In this document: one piece after another, positions 51,001 to 61,000 of the stretch
Numbering within the stretch: position 1 is the stretch's first letter
Layout: each line of letters opens with the position of its first letter
From: Pseudoalteromonas sp. UG3-2
GTDB lineage: Bacteria; Pseudomonadota; Gammaproteobacteria; Enterobacterales; Alteromonadaceae
Assembly: GCF_037120705.1 (NCBI RefSeq)
Contig: NZ_JAWLJU010000002.1
Location: 930,001 to 994,000, forward strand
Direction of reading: 5' to 3'
DNA: 64,000 nucleotides
The notes under the pieces: generated by a model
Told to the model about the DNA's origin: nothing
Databases searched by the model: none
What the model saw: the letters and a program-made list of their open reading frames with translations, nothing else
Program-made: the position numbers and the translations under genes

Positions 51001-53160
51001 TTATTTCACAATGTTCATTTCATCAAGCAAGTTTTGAGCATTATCCACTTTGTCCATCACCCACAGCATATAGCGCGAGTCGACATGGATTGAGCGGTTT
51101 AGGTTTTTATCATAATCCCAGTCGCCGATGATGCTTTCATACACGCCATCAAACAATAAACCGACCAACTCCGCTTTACCATTAAGGGTTGGTGAGCCGG
51201 AGTTACCGCCGGTGGTATCCACATTCGATAGGAAGTTAACTGGTACTGTGTTCATGCCGCCGGTGTATTCGCCATACTCTTTATTGCGAATAAGCTGTTG
51301 CTGCTTTTTCGGTGCATTAAATGGCTCAGCGTCGGTATTTTTTGCCAGCAAGCCCTCTAAAGAAGTAAATGGCGTTGCCTGCATGCCGTCTTGCGGCGAG
51401 TAACCCTGCACGGTACCGTAGGTCACACGCAAAGTGCTATTGGCATCAGCATACACAGGTTTGCCTTGCGACTTATTAAAAGCGATGATGGCTTCCATTA
51501 AAGCTGGACGCGCCGATTGCTGCTTACCAGCCAGTTCCTTTTCTTGGTCTTCAATGCGCTTCATAACAGGATATACTGCCTTAGCGTATTGAATAAATGG
51601 ATCGGCACTTTGGTTTAATTGTTCCAGCTCAACATCCATCATCCAAAGGCGTGCTTTTTCATCCGCAAGCTTGGAATTGGCGTACATTTCATCAAGTAAT
51701 GCTTGCTGCTGTGCTTTATTAAAACCATTTTCAAGCTGCAGTTGCTTGTCCACTTCAGCTAAACGTTCCGATTTCGGTAAAGCAGCATATTGCTCAATAA
51801 AGTGCAACATAATGGCTTTATCTACGGCTTCATCATAACGGCGTGACATACGCTTTAAGCGTGCTTCAATTTTTGGTAAGTCTCGAGTTTGATAGCCACT
51901 TTCACGTTCCGCGTCCGGCTTTTGTTGCTCAACAGCTAAACGATAAAGCATTCTTGCTGTGGACATCATCTGCGAACGATGAATATATCCAACCATCATG
52001 TCGCGCTTATAATGCTGCTGCGATTCAGCAACCAGATCGCGCAGTTGTGATAATACCTCGCCGTATTTTTGTTGTCGCGCTTCATCGGCATTAATCCATG
52101 CCAACAAGTCTTGTTCAAACTGCTTTTTACGCTCAAACATGTCGCCTTTTTGGAAGCTTTCAATCATCGAGCCAAAGTTTTTAATGTAGTTGTTATACCC
52201 GGCAATGGTGCTTTCATAAGCAATACGGGCTTGCGAGCCCTGTGGCGCGTTTTCTTCAATCAAGGCAACATACTTGCTGTTATGCTTGCGTACCATGGGG
52301 TAAACCGTATTAAACACATAATCGACTTCAGAAGCGATGCGGTAACGGTTAGTACGACCTGGGTAGCCTGTCACCATGACAAAGTCCCCTTCTTGCACGC
52401 CCTTAGCGCTAACACTTAAAAACGACTCAGGTGAATAAGGGACATTGTCTTCAGCGTATTCAGCAGGCTGACCATCTTTACCGACATAAGCACGGTAAAA
52501 AGCAAAATCACCGGTGTGACGCGGCCACATCCAGTTATCGATATCGCCACCGTATTTACCTACGCCCATCGCTGGTGTGTACGCTAAGCGCACGTCTTTT
52601 ATTTCCAACGATTTAATTAGGTAATATTCTAACCCGCCATGAAACGTATAAACATTACAGCGATAGCGCTCATCTTGCTCACATTCAGAAACTAAGGCCT
52701 TGCGCTTGCTATCAATGGCGTCAAAACGCGCTTTCCCCGCCAGTGAGGCTGTCCCTTCATTAACTTGCTCAGTGACGTTATTGACTTCTTTTGTCACATA
52801 TATTCGTGAACCAGGTGCCGCTGGTAAATCTTCGCTTGGAGTTTTAGCTAAAAAACCATTTTCTAAAATATTGTTTTCTGTGGTTGAGTTGTACTGGATA
52901 GACCCATATGCACAATGATGGTTAGTCACCACCAGGCCTTTGGGCGAAACAAAAGAAGCGGTACAACCACCGAGACTAATTACTGCGTTCATCGGGAACT
53001 CGGTCAGTTTTGAAATGGACTCAGGATCGATTTCCAAGCCTTTTGCTTTAAGTACAGACTCAAGTTGAGGTAATTGATGTGGCTGCCACATCCCCTCATC
53101 GGCACTTACAAACGATGAGCAGGCCAACACCATGGCCGTGGAGATAGCTTTAAAGCGCAT
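51001..53160 (-). CDS. S46-family dipeptidyl peptidase (DPP7/DPP11-like), exported
   Basis: A 719-residue serine peptidase that removes dipeptides from peptide N-termini. Residues 1-20 are a signal peptide ending VSADEG. S46 catalytic residues are visible: His in GLVVTNHHCAYGSIQYNS, Asp in GKYGGDIDNWMWPRHTGDF, and Ser in TTGGNSGSPTLNGKAELVG. The helical insert between them is complete. DPP7 versus DPP11 specificity depends on one residue near the Ser, and I do not assign it. It faces the DUF885 lipoprotein gene, and with the isoaspartyl peptidase it suggests growth on protein-rich matter. Confidence 0.95.
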   Translation of the reverse strand: MRFKAISTAMVLACSSFVSADEGMWQPHQLPQLESVLKAKGLEIDPESISKLTEFPMNAVISLGGCTASFVSPKGLVVTNHHCAYGSIQYNSTTENNILENGFLAKTPSEDLPAAPGSRIYVTKEVNNVTEQVNEGTASLAGKARFDAIDSKRKALVSECEQDERYRCNVYTFHGGLEYYLIKSLEIKDVRLAYTPAMGVGKYGGDIDNWMWPRHTGDFAFYRAYVGKDGQPAEYAEDNVPYSPESFLSVSAKGVQEGDFVMVTGYPGRTNRYRIASEVDYVFNTVYPMVRKHNSKYVALIEENAPQGSQARIAYESTIAGYNNYIKNFGSMIESFQKGDMFERKKQFEQDLLAWINADEARQQKYGEVLSQLRDLVAESQQHYKRDMMVGYIHRSQMMSTARMLYRLAVEQQKPDAERESGYQTRDLPKIEARLKRMSRRYDEAVDKAIMLHFIEQYAALPKSERLAEVDKQLQLENGFNKAQQQALLDEMYANSKLADEKARLWMMDVELEQLNQSADPFIQYAKAVYPVMKRIEDQEKELAGKQQSARPALMEAIIAFNKSQGKPVYADANSTLRVTYGTVQGYSPQDGMQATPFTSLEGLLAKNTDAEPFNAPKKQQQLIRNKEYGEYTGGMNTVPVNFLSNVDTTGGNSGSPTLNGKAELVGLLFDGVYESIIGDWDYDKNLNRSIHVDSRYMLWVMDKVDNAQNLLDEMNIVK

Positions 53161-53470
53161 ATTTCCTTCCTATTATTAATTGTTCGTCTTTACCACCTGC
53201 ATTGCTTATGATGGTGGTTGCTTGCCAAAAAGATTGTGGCAAATGCTGACATTATTATTTTATTCAACCGTGATAATATCACCTTAAATTGACTCTGTTA
53301 GCAACTAAAATCGCTGAAGTTTATAAACCAATGTAAATATCACCACAGCTAAAGGCCTAATTTAAGCTCATTTTGCAGTGCAAAACCGCGCTAAAAGAAC
53401 AGCAATTTTTACATCATTTATTCTGCATAAATGTTAGGATCGCGGCAATTTTCAGTAATGAGTCGAATTT
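53161..53470. other. 310-bp divergent promoter region between the S46 peptidase and ybiT
   Basis: No gene or strong palindrome is seen; it is AT-rich and must hold the two divergent promoters. Confidence 0.5.
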
Positions 53471-55066
53471 ATGCTTTCGTGTAATAACATCACCATGCAA
53501 TTTGGTGCCAAACCCTTGTTTGAAAATATCTCTGTTAAGTTTGGAGATGGCAACCGTTATGGTCTGATTGGCGCTAATGGCTGTGGTAAATCCACCTTTA
53601 TGAAGATCTTGAGCAAAGAGCTCGAGCCCAGCGCCGGTAACGTCAACTACGACCCCAATGAACGCATTGCCAAGCTAAACCAGGATCAGTTTGCCTATGA
53701 GCAATACTCAGTGGTTGATACCGTGATCATGGGCCACAGTGAGCTGTGGGAAGTTAAACAAGAGCGTGACCGCATTTACTCATTGCCTGAAATGAGTGAA
53801 GAAGAAGGCATGAAAGTGGCCGACTTAGAAACTCAGTTTGCTGAAATGGATGGTTATTCAGCAGAAGCAAAAGCCGGTGAATTACTGCTAGGTGTGGGTA
53901 TTCCAACCGAGCAACACTTTGGCCCTATGTCTGAAATCGCCCCAGGTTGGAAGTTACGTGTGCTGCTCGCTCAGGTCCTGTTTGCCGAGCCAGATATCAT
54001 GCTTCTGGACGAACCGACCAACAACTTGGACATTTACACCATCAAATGGTTAGAAGATGTGCTTAATCAGCGCGACTGCACCATGATCATTATTTCCCAC
54101 GACCGTCACTTCTTAAACTCAGTTTGTACCCATATGGCGGATATCGATTACGGTGAGCTGAATGTTTACCCTGGTAACTATGATGAATACATGTTTGCTG
54201 CCACGCAAGCGCGCGAACGCTTATTAGCAGACAACGCCAAGAAAAAAGCACAAATCGCCGAGCTGCAACAGTTTGTATCGCGCTTCTCAGCCAACGCCTC
54301 GAAAGCCAAGCAAGCCACTTCACGGGCTAAGCAAATTGATAAAATTCAGTTAAATGAAGTCAAAGCGTCAAGCCGCCAAAACCCATTTATTCGCTTTGAG
54401 CAAGAAAAGCCGTTGTTTCGAAATGCCCTCGAAATTGACGCCTTATCACAAGGCTATGACGAAACTTTATTCAATAACTTAAATGCCTTGGTCGAAGTCG
54501 GTGAAAAAGTCGCTATCATCGGTGAAAATGGCGTGGGTAAAACCACCCTACTGAACACCCTAGCTGGACGCAAAGACCCACAAGCCGGTCACTACAAGTG
54601 GTCAGAAAATGCCAATATTGGTTACTACGCTCAGGACCATGCTGATGAATTTGAGCAAGACATGGACTTGTTTAAATGGATGGAACAGTGGCAACAACCG
54701 GGCGACGATGAACAAGTGGTACGCGGCTTCCTTGGTCGCATGCTGTTCTCACAAAACGACATTAAAAAGTCAGTTAAGGTCATCTCTGGTGGTGAACAAG
54801 GCCGCATGCTGTTTGGTAAAATCATGATGCACAAGCCCAATATTCTGCTGATGGATGAGCCAACCAACCACATGGACATGGAGTCCATCGAGTCATTAAA
54901 CTTAGCGCTTGAACAATTCGAGGGCACCTTGTTCTTCGTTTCTCATGACCGCCAGTTTGTTTCATCCCTTGCAACCCGTATTTGGGAAATCAAAGACGGC
55001 AAAATCATCGACTTCCAAGGTACTTACGACGAGTATTTAGCGAAAAAAGAAGCTGAAGAGTTGTAA
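53471..55066 (+). CDS. ybiT: ABC-F family ATPase YbiT
   Basis: A 531-residue ribosome-associated ABC-F protein with two nucleotide-binding domains and no membrane helix. NBD1 has GANGCGKST (residues about 36-44), signature region [16 protein letters not shown] in place of LSGGQ (typical for YbiT), and [14 protein letters not shown]2 has [21 protein letters not shown], and [11 protein letters not shown]. The linker (residues about 240-300; [20 protein letters not shown]) is the ABC-F P-site motif. The length and the [11 protein letters not shown] feature fit E. coli YbiT (530). It probably acts on stalled or particular translation states. Confidence 0.95.
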   Translation: MLSCNNITMQFGAKPLFENISVKFGDGNRYGLIGANGCGKSTFMKILSKELEPSAGNVNYDPNERIAKLNQDQFAYEQYSVVDTVIMGHSELWEVKQERDRIYSLPEMSEEEGMKVADLETQFAEMDGYSAEAKAGELLLGVGIPTEQHFGPMSEIAPGWKLRVLLAQVLFAEPDIMLLDEPTNNLDIYTIKWLEDVLNQRDCTMIIISHDRHFLNSVCTHMADIDYGELNVYPGNYDEYMFAATQARERLLADNAKKKAQIAELQQFVSRFSANASKAKQATSRAKQIDKIQLNEVKASSRQNPFIRFEQEKPLFRNALEIDALSQGYDETLFNNLNALVEVGEKVAIIGENGVGKTTLLNTLAGRKDPQAGHYKWSENANIGYYAQDHADEFEQDMDLFKWMEQWQQPGDDEQVVRGFLGRMLFSQNDIKKSVKVISGGEQGRMLFGKIMMHKPNILLMDEPTNHMDMESIESLNLALEQFEGTLFFVSHDRQFVSSLATRIWEIKDGKIIDFQGTYDEYLAKKEAEEL

Positions 55067-55076
55067 GCCTTAGCGT

Positions 55077-55108
55077 TTGGTGGCAGCGGATCCGTGCGCT
55101 GCTACCAA
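55077..55108 (+). terminator. Hairpin after ybiT
   Basis: TTGGTGGCAGCG (55077-55088) pairs with CGCTGCTACCAA (55097-55108) with one G-T pair. Only a weak T tract follows. Confidence 0.45.
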
Positions 55109-55239
55109 CCCATTGTTGCGATTAGTAAAATACATCGAATTCATTCTTTTCCTCGAAAATTCTGATTAAAAAGTAGACTACTTGAAATTTGGTTGTTAGG
55201 CTAGGCCCTGAGTTTTGACACTAACAAGAGGATTCAGCA

Positions 55240-55470
55240 ATGGAACGGTTACAGAACATGTATTCGATCATGCTGCTTTCGAAGCTTAAAGCAAACTTTC
55301 CCCAACCCTGTGAGCTCAGTGAGCAATCCTTAGCCATTCCTCACACCCAACAAGATCACTTCGAAGACGTCATTAACACCCATCTCAGCCAAGGTTTAAT
55401 TGAACAAGTTCAACCTAGTCATTATACCCTTACGAATAAAGCACTTGGGATGTTTGGCGACTCAGAGTAA
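55240..55470 (+). CDS. Small conserved-looking protein of unknown function
   Basis: A 76-residue protein with a good ribosome site (AGAGGA, about 8 bp upstream). No signal peptide or membrane helix. The helix-turn-strand pattern (MYSIMLLSKLKANFPQP, then FEDVINTHLSQGLIEQVQPS and HYTLTNKALGMFG) resembles a winged-helix fold, so DNA binding is possible but unproven. I do not recognise the family. It stands alone between ybiT and the PPIase. Confidence 0.6.
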   Translation: MERLQNMYSIMLLSKLKANFPQPCELSEQSLAIPHTQQDHFEDVINTHLSQGLIEQVQPSHYTLTNKALGMFGDSE

Positions 55471-55557
55471 TAATCTTAGTTAGCTAACCAGTACAGCAAT
55501 TATACATTTGGCAGCAAGCGCTCGCCCTCCTGCTGTCGAATCAGAATTGATATAAAA

Positions 55558-55579
55558 AAAGCGCACCGAAGTGCGCTTT
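55558..55579 (-). terminator. Terminator of the GlyGly-CTERM cyclophilin gene
   Basis: On the minus strand GAAAGCGCAC-TTCG-GTGCGCTTTTTTT: a stem capped by a stable TTCG tetraloop, with T7 following, 45 bp after the stop codon. Confidence 0.92.
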
Positions 55580-55623
55580 CAAGTTATTAACCCGAATAAC
55601 AGGTTAACTAGGGACTGTTAGCA

Positions 55624-56397
55624 TCAGACTTTTCTGCGTCTAAAGCCTAATAAACCAGCTAATAACGCCAGCGTACCAAACATAGAACCACCCGATGAAC
55701 CATCATCATTATTACTGTTATCATTGTCATCCGGATCAGGTTGTTGATCGATTAAGGTGTTGGCCACTGGATCTAAATCTTGCGCGGTATTGGCCGCATC
55801 ATCAATAATTACCACGCTGTTGATGGTGACAAAATTCGCAGCTCCAGGTTCGCTGCTGCTGTCTTTACACTGCTCATCAGTATAATCGACCAGCGGCACA
55901 TTGCCACATCGTGGCACCTCTGAAATTGCCTCCAGCACCGCCATGCCATCACCCATTACTTGGCCAAACACAGTAAAGCCGCCATTGCTGACATCTAAAT
56001 TCGCGCTGTTGTCAACGAGATTAAAGAACCATTGGCTGGTGGCGCTATCAGGGCGACCTTCTACCTTTGCCATGGCAATCGTGCCAGCTACATTTGACCA
56101 CTTTGGCTCATTGGCAACTGGGTCAAAGGTTTCAATGGGTGTCAATGGGATCTCGCCATCGTATTTAAAGCCACCGGCTTGCACCACAAACTCAGGAATA
56201 ACGCGATGGACAACACTCTCTTTGTATCTCTCTTGCTGCACATATTGCAAGAAATTATCGACAGTCTGCGGTGTAGACTCGTCGAACAGATTGACTTGAA
56301 AGCTACCATGGGTGGTTTGGAACTCCACAATGGTGGCATTGGCTGCGCAGCTAGCGAATACAGACGTCGCCAGTAAAAAGGCCTTTAACTTAAACAT
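55624..56397 (-). CDS. Cyclophilin-type peptidyl-prolyl isomerase with GlyGly-CTERM sorting tail
   Basis: A 257-residue exported peptidyl-prolyl isomerase. Signal peptide residues 1-21 end ANATI. The cyclophilin domain includes VEFQTTHGSFQVNLF, VVHRVIPEFVVQAGGF, AMAKVEGRPDSATSQWFFNLVDN and GGFTVFGQVMGDGM; it is of the short bacterial (PpiA/PpiB-like) type. After about residue 205 comes an Asp/Asn-rich linker (DPDDNDNSNNDDGSSGGS), then a C-terminal tail: GGS, hydrophobic helix (MFGTLALLAGLLGF), and RRRK. This is a GlyGly-CTERM signal, cut by rhombosortase and followed by anchoring or export by type II secretion. So the enzyme is likely at the cell surface. Confidence 0.9.
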   Translation of the reverse strand: MFKLKAFLLATSVFASCAANATIVEFQTTHGSFQVNLFDESTPQTVDNFLQYVQQERYKESVVHRVIPEFVVQAGGFKYDGEIPLTPIETFDPVANEPKWSNVAGTIAMAKVEGRPDSATSQWFFNLVDNSANLDVSNGGFTVFGQVMGDGMAVLEAISEVPRCGNVPLVDYTDEQCKDSSSEPGAANFVTINSVVIIDDAANTAQDLDPVANTLIDQQPDPDDNDNSNNDDGSSGGSMFGTLALLAGLLGFRRRKV

Positions 56398-56709
56398 ACT
56401 TCATCCAGTTCGTTGTTTTATTTATATTTGCAGTACAGCATAAAGGCATTCTCTCAGCGCTACCAGCAAATGCGCACTGAGCGTAACATTTAAAAACATT
56501 TCCCTTGATAACCTTTACAGCCAAAAAAAGCTCAACAATCTCCGGCAATAGCCAAGCTGTTTAAAATCCAGCCACACCCGCGCAACTTTCAATCAAATAA
56601 TTACATTTCATCGCATAACTGCTCGGAGTAGACCGTTTATACATGCAACATTTAGTCATTTTTTATATGATGCGCCCGATTATAATTCAAAATCCAGGAC
56701 AACAAGTAT
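56398..56709. other. 312-bp divergent region between the cyclophilin and the amino-acid permease
   Basis: Nothing but presumed promoters; no strong palindrome or coding frame with a ribosome site was seen. Confidence 0.4.
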
Positions 56710-57963
56710 ATGAGTAACCCTTCACAAGCAACGATGGAGATCCCCAGCCGCACCAGCAGCTGGACTAAGCATGACACCCATTGGGTGCTGAGCTTATTTG
56801 GTACCGCAGTGGGTGCCGGTATTCTATTTTTGCCGATTAATATTGGTATTGGTGGCTTTTGGCCATTGATCATCATGACGCTGCTGGCATTTCCAATGAC
56901 TTATTTAGCGCACCGCGGTTTGGCCCGTTTTGTGCTGTCTTCAAAGCGCGATGATGCCGACTTTACCGATGTCGTAGAAGAACACTTTGGCGCCACCGCA
57001 GGACGACTCATTTCGCTGCTGTACTTCTTTTCTATTTTCCCAATCTTGCTCATTTATGGTGTTGGTTTAACCAATACCGTAGACAGCTTTATCGTTAACC
57101 AATTAGAACTAAGCTCGCCACCTCGAGTGGTGTTATCGGGCATTTTAGTGGCCGGTATGATTGCCATTATGCTTGGCGGTGAAAAACTGCTGCTGCGCGC
57201 TTTTGCCGTATTAGTATACCCTTTGGTGGCGGTATTACTGTTTTTATCACTTTACCTAGTACCGAACTGGCAAATGCCCACTATCACTACACCTGATGCC
57301 GGGCAGTTAACAGAGCTGCTGTGGTTATCGGTACCGATTGTGGTGTTCTCATTTAGCCATGCCGCAGCGATTTCAAGTTTTGCTAACGTCCAACGTCGTC
57401 ACTACAAAAGTGAGGCAGTAGTAAAATCAGAAGCCATTTTGCGCAATACATCCATGATGCTGATTTTATTTGTATTACTGTTTGTATTCTCGTGTGTGCT
57501 ATCGCTCACGCCTGAGCAAATGAATGCCGCAAAAGACGCCAACGTGTCAGTGTTGTCGTACTTGGCCAATGTCTACAATAATCCATTTATTGCCACCCTT
57601 GGGCCATTAGTTGCCTTTATTGCCATTACTTCGTCCTTCTTAGGTCACTTTTTAGGTGCCCGTGAGAGCTTCAATGGCCTAGCCACCAAACAGACTAAGC
57701 TGTCATTAGCCGCCGCCGACAAACTTGGCATTGCTTTCATGTTTGTGGCCATTTGGGCATGTGCCGTAGTTAACCCAAGTATTTTAGATATGATGGGCGC
57801 CATTTCTGGGCCAATCATCGCCATGATTTTATTTATCATGCCCACCATTGCCGTGTTTAAAATACCCGCACTCAAACAGTACAAAGGCCATTTAAGCACT
57901 TATTTTGTGCTGATTGTTGGTCTATTAGCGGTATCGGCTTTGCTCTACAATATGCTGGGTTAA
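56710..57963 (+). CDS. HAAAP-family amino-acid permease (SdaC/TdcC-like)
   Basis: A 417-residue inner-membrane transporter of the hydroxy/aromatic amino acid permease family, probably importing serine or threonine with H+ or Na+. The N-terminal SWTKHDTHWVLSLFGTAVGA and the next GILFLPINIGIGGFWPLI are signatures, with LAHRGLARFVLSS and VFSFSHAAAISSF (the FSFNH-type region) in place. About 11 membrane helices. The substrate (serine versus threonine or other) cannot be settled by eye. No serine deaminase gene is adjacent. Confidence 0.9.
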   Translation: MSNPSQATMEIPSRTSSWTKHDTHWVLSLFGTAVGAGILFLPINIGIGGFWPLIIMTLLAFPMTYLAHRGLARFVLSSKRDDADFTDVVEEHFGATAGRLISLLYFFSIFPILLIYGVGLTNTVDSFIVNQLELSSPPRVVLSGILVAGMIAIMLGGEKLLLRAFAVLVYPLVAVLLFLSLYLVPNWQMPTITTPDAGQLTELLWLSVPIVVFSFSHAAAISSFANVQRRHYKSEAVVKSEAILRNTSMMLILFVLLFVFSCVLSLTPEQMNAAKDANVSVLSYLANVYNNPFIATLGPLVAFIAITSSFLGHFLGARESFNGLATKQTKLSLAAADKLGIAFMFVAIWACAVVNPSILDMMGAISGPIIAMILFIMPTIAVFKIPALKQYKGHLSTYFVLIVGLLAVSALLYNMLG

Positions 57964-58055
57964 ACCGCATTCCCCTGTGTGCAGGTGCCCCGTGCTCCTG
58001 CACACTCTCCGCATCACTTCGAATGGCAGCAACGCTGATTTTATGGTAGTTTTCC

Positions 58056-61000
58056 ATGTCCAACAGCAAGCCAGCAATACTGCCCATGAAATTTGACTTC
58101 TCGTCTAGTACCAATAACCAAATCAATTCGCTACATCAGTATTACCTTAGCTTACCTGAGGCCGAGCAGCAGCTGTTGCTGGTATTAGCTGTGGTCTACA
58201 AACCCATATCGGCTATAAAACTTAAACGCTTATTGCAGCGCTTAGAAAGCCAAGGGTTAATCGCAAATAGCGGTTTTGCTGACGGAGTATCCCACAGTCA
58301 AATCATGAGCTGGCGGGCGGCTGAAATGGTGACCTTCAACGAAGAAGGTGTGCAGATCAACTTAAAGCTGGCCACTTTGTTAAGCCAGCACGCTCTGCAA
58401 AACGATCTATTTCTTGCCATTCTTAATGTGGCTGAAGAGATAGCACCGGTACTCAATGCCTACGAGTGGGAACGCCAGTACAGTGATGAACAGCGGCTGT
58501 TAAGGGACTTTTTATTACTGAATCAACTGGCCAAGGCGCGCCCGCACATGGCCATCAACAAAAACCCACAGCAGGTTTGCTATAAAAGTAACCAAGCCCT
58601 GCTGCCATTGTATTTTTATCCGTTTCACGTTGATGACTTTATCACTCTAGCAGCAGACATTCAGTATCAAGCGTTTGCCACGCTGCTATACAGCTTAAAA
58701 CAAAGCGGTGAAAACCTAGAACACGCCATTCGTTGCTTAGGGCAAGTAGAGCAGCAACAAGATAATGCCCTACTCACTTCTTTATTGGCGGAATATCGCC
58801 TTTACCAAGGCCAGCTGCAGCAAGCCCAGCGGCTATGCCAGCAAAGTGACAGCAGTTATAACCTCCAGCTGCAAGCAAGCTGTGCATTTTTTAACGGCGA
58901 CGATAATGCCTTATCGCTATTTGATAAGGCCATTAAAGCCAAAGATAAAATCAGCAAACGCAAGAAGCAGTATTTGGGCAGAACATTGGGGGTTATTCAC
59001 AAATTGGCGTTATTACAGCAGGCCAATAACAGTGACGCCAGTCAGTTTGAGGTGTTACAGCAACAGCTAGAATACCAAAGCCAAGACAGCAAAGAGCCAT
59101 ACAGTAACTTTTACGTCAATAATGTTTTACTGTATTGCAGCGAAAGCCTATCGCAGAGTCACAGCTACCAAAGTAGCCATCTCAATTACAGCAGTTTGGC
59201 CAATTCCCACCGCTTTGATTATATGCTTGGGCAGTTAATTAATGCTTATGCCCACTACTGGTGCGATCAACAGCTTGGTGCTGAGCACATTGAAGCCCTA
59301 GAGCGCTGCCAGCTTAGCTTTAACGAAATGGGGTTGACCCTGTTTGCGACTTTGGCGATGCAACTATTAGCCAAGTTACAAGGGCGTAGTCACTCACTGG
59401 ATGCGCAAAACCAGTTTGATATGACGCAGTTAGTCGCCAAAAAATCCCCTTGGGATCTTGCCCTCGACAAACTCATTGCATTACAACCGCAAACCCAAAG
59501 CACAGCGCCCGTGGACACAGAGCAGCGCATAGTATGGCAAATGCGGCAGGGTCGCTTTGAGGTTGAGTTACAACCACGGCTGCAAAAACGCGGCAAAAAT
59601 GGCTGGGGCAAAGGCAAAACCCTAGCCCTTAAGCAACTCAAAGAGCACCCCGAGCAGTTTCCGTTTTTGTCGACCAGTGATAAAAAGCTTCTCGATGCCA
59701 TTACTGCGCAGTCTGGCTATGGTTACCATGGCCGCGCTGACTATTGCCTAGCGGGGATCCCGGCATTAAAAGCCGCGGTTGGGGCCGATAATATTTACCA
59801 TGAAGAAGACTTAACCACCACCATTGCCATTAAGGCGCGCTCACCGGAGCTACTTATTCGCCAACAAGGCGATGAGTTATTGTTAACTATCCCCCATTTG
59901 CCCAGTTTTTTTGCCGTGAAACAAACTTACTCCTTAGTGCAAACGTCACCTCACGTTTATGAGTTTATTATTTTTAATCCGTCACATATGCAAGTGGCAG
60001 AGGTGATTGGTGAGTCGGGGTTAACGGTGCCGATCAGCGCCAAACAAAAAGTGCTGCAAAGTATCACTGCCATTGCCCCTTACTTAAATGTGCAATCGGA
60101 TATTCCCGGCATTGATACTGGCCTAGACAGCATCACTGCCGACAGTCAGTTAGTGATAAACATTCAACCCTATCATCAAGGTCTCGATTTCCACTGTGTG
60201 GTCATGCCCTTCGGCGACCAAGGACCGATATTTCAACCTGGGATTGGCGCCGCAACCGTAAGCGCCGACATTGCCGGTAAACGCTTATCAACAACACGTG
60301 ATTTAATCACCGAGCAACAGCGCCTAGACCAACTAGACCAGCATTGTCCGTTATTTTTACAAATGACCGATAACCGCCTGAGCTTATCGCAGATGGAAGA
60401 GGCCTTAGAAGTGCTGCAAGAGCTGGAGCAGCTAGTGCAACAAGACCCCTGCCCAATGGCATTAAAGCTGCGCTGGCCCAAGGGCAAAAAGGTAAAGCTC
60501 AGCAAAAAGTTAGAGAGCCAACACTTACAATTGGCAATGACCAAAAAGAATCAATGGTTTGATATGACCGGAGAGCTTAGTGTGGATGATGGTGAAGTGC
60601 TTGAGCTGAAGTCACTGTTAAAAATGGTGGCAACCAGTAACGGCCGCTTTATTGCCTTTGATGGCGAACAAGTGATTGCCTTATCGAGCGAGTTAAAGCA
60701 GCAACTTGATCTGCTTAATCATGCCACTGAACATGGGCAGTTTCACCCTTTAGCCAGCCCCATCGTCAGCGAAGCCACCACAGGTATGCGAATGAAAACC
60801 ATACCGGCTTGGCAGCAACAAAGTGAAAAAATGCAGCAAGCCAGCAGCTTAACACCCGCCTTGCCAAGCACCTTACAAGCGCAATTGCGTGACTACCAGC
60901 ACGCTGGATTTGATTGGGCCATGCGTTTGGCGCATTGGGGGGCTGGGGCGTGCCTTGCCGATGACATGGGACTGGGTAAAACACTGCAAGCCTTGGCCGT

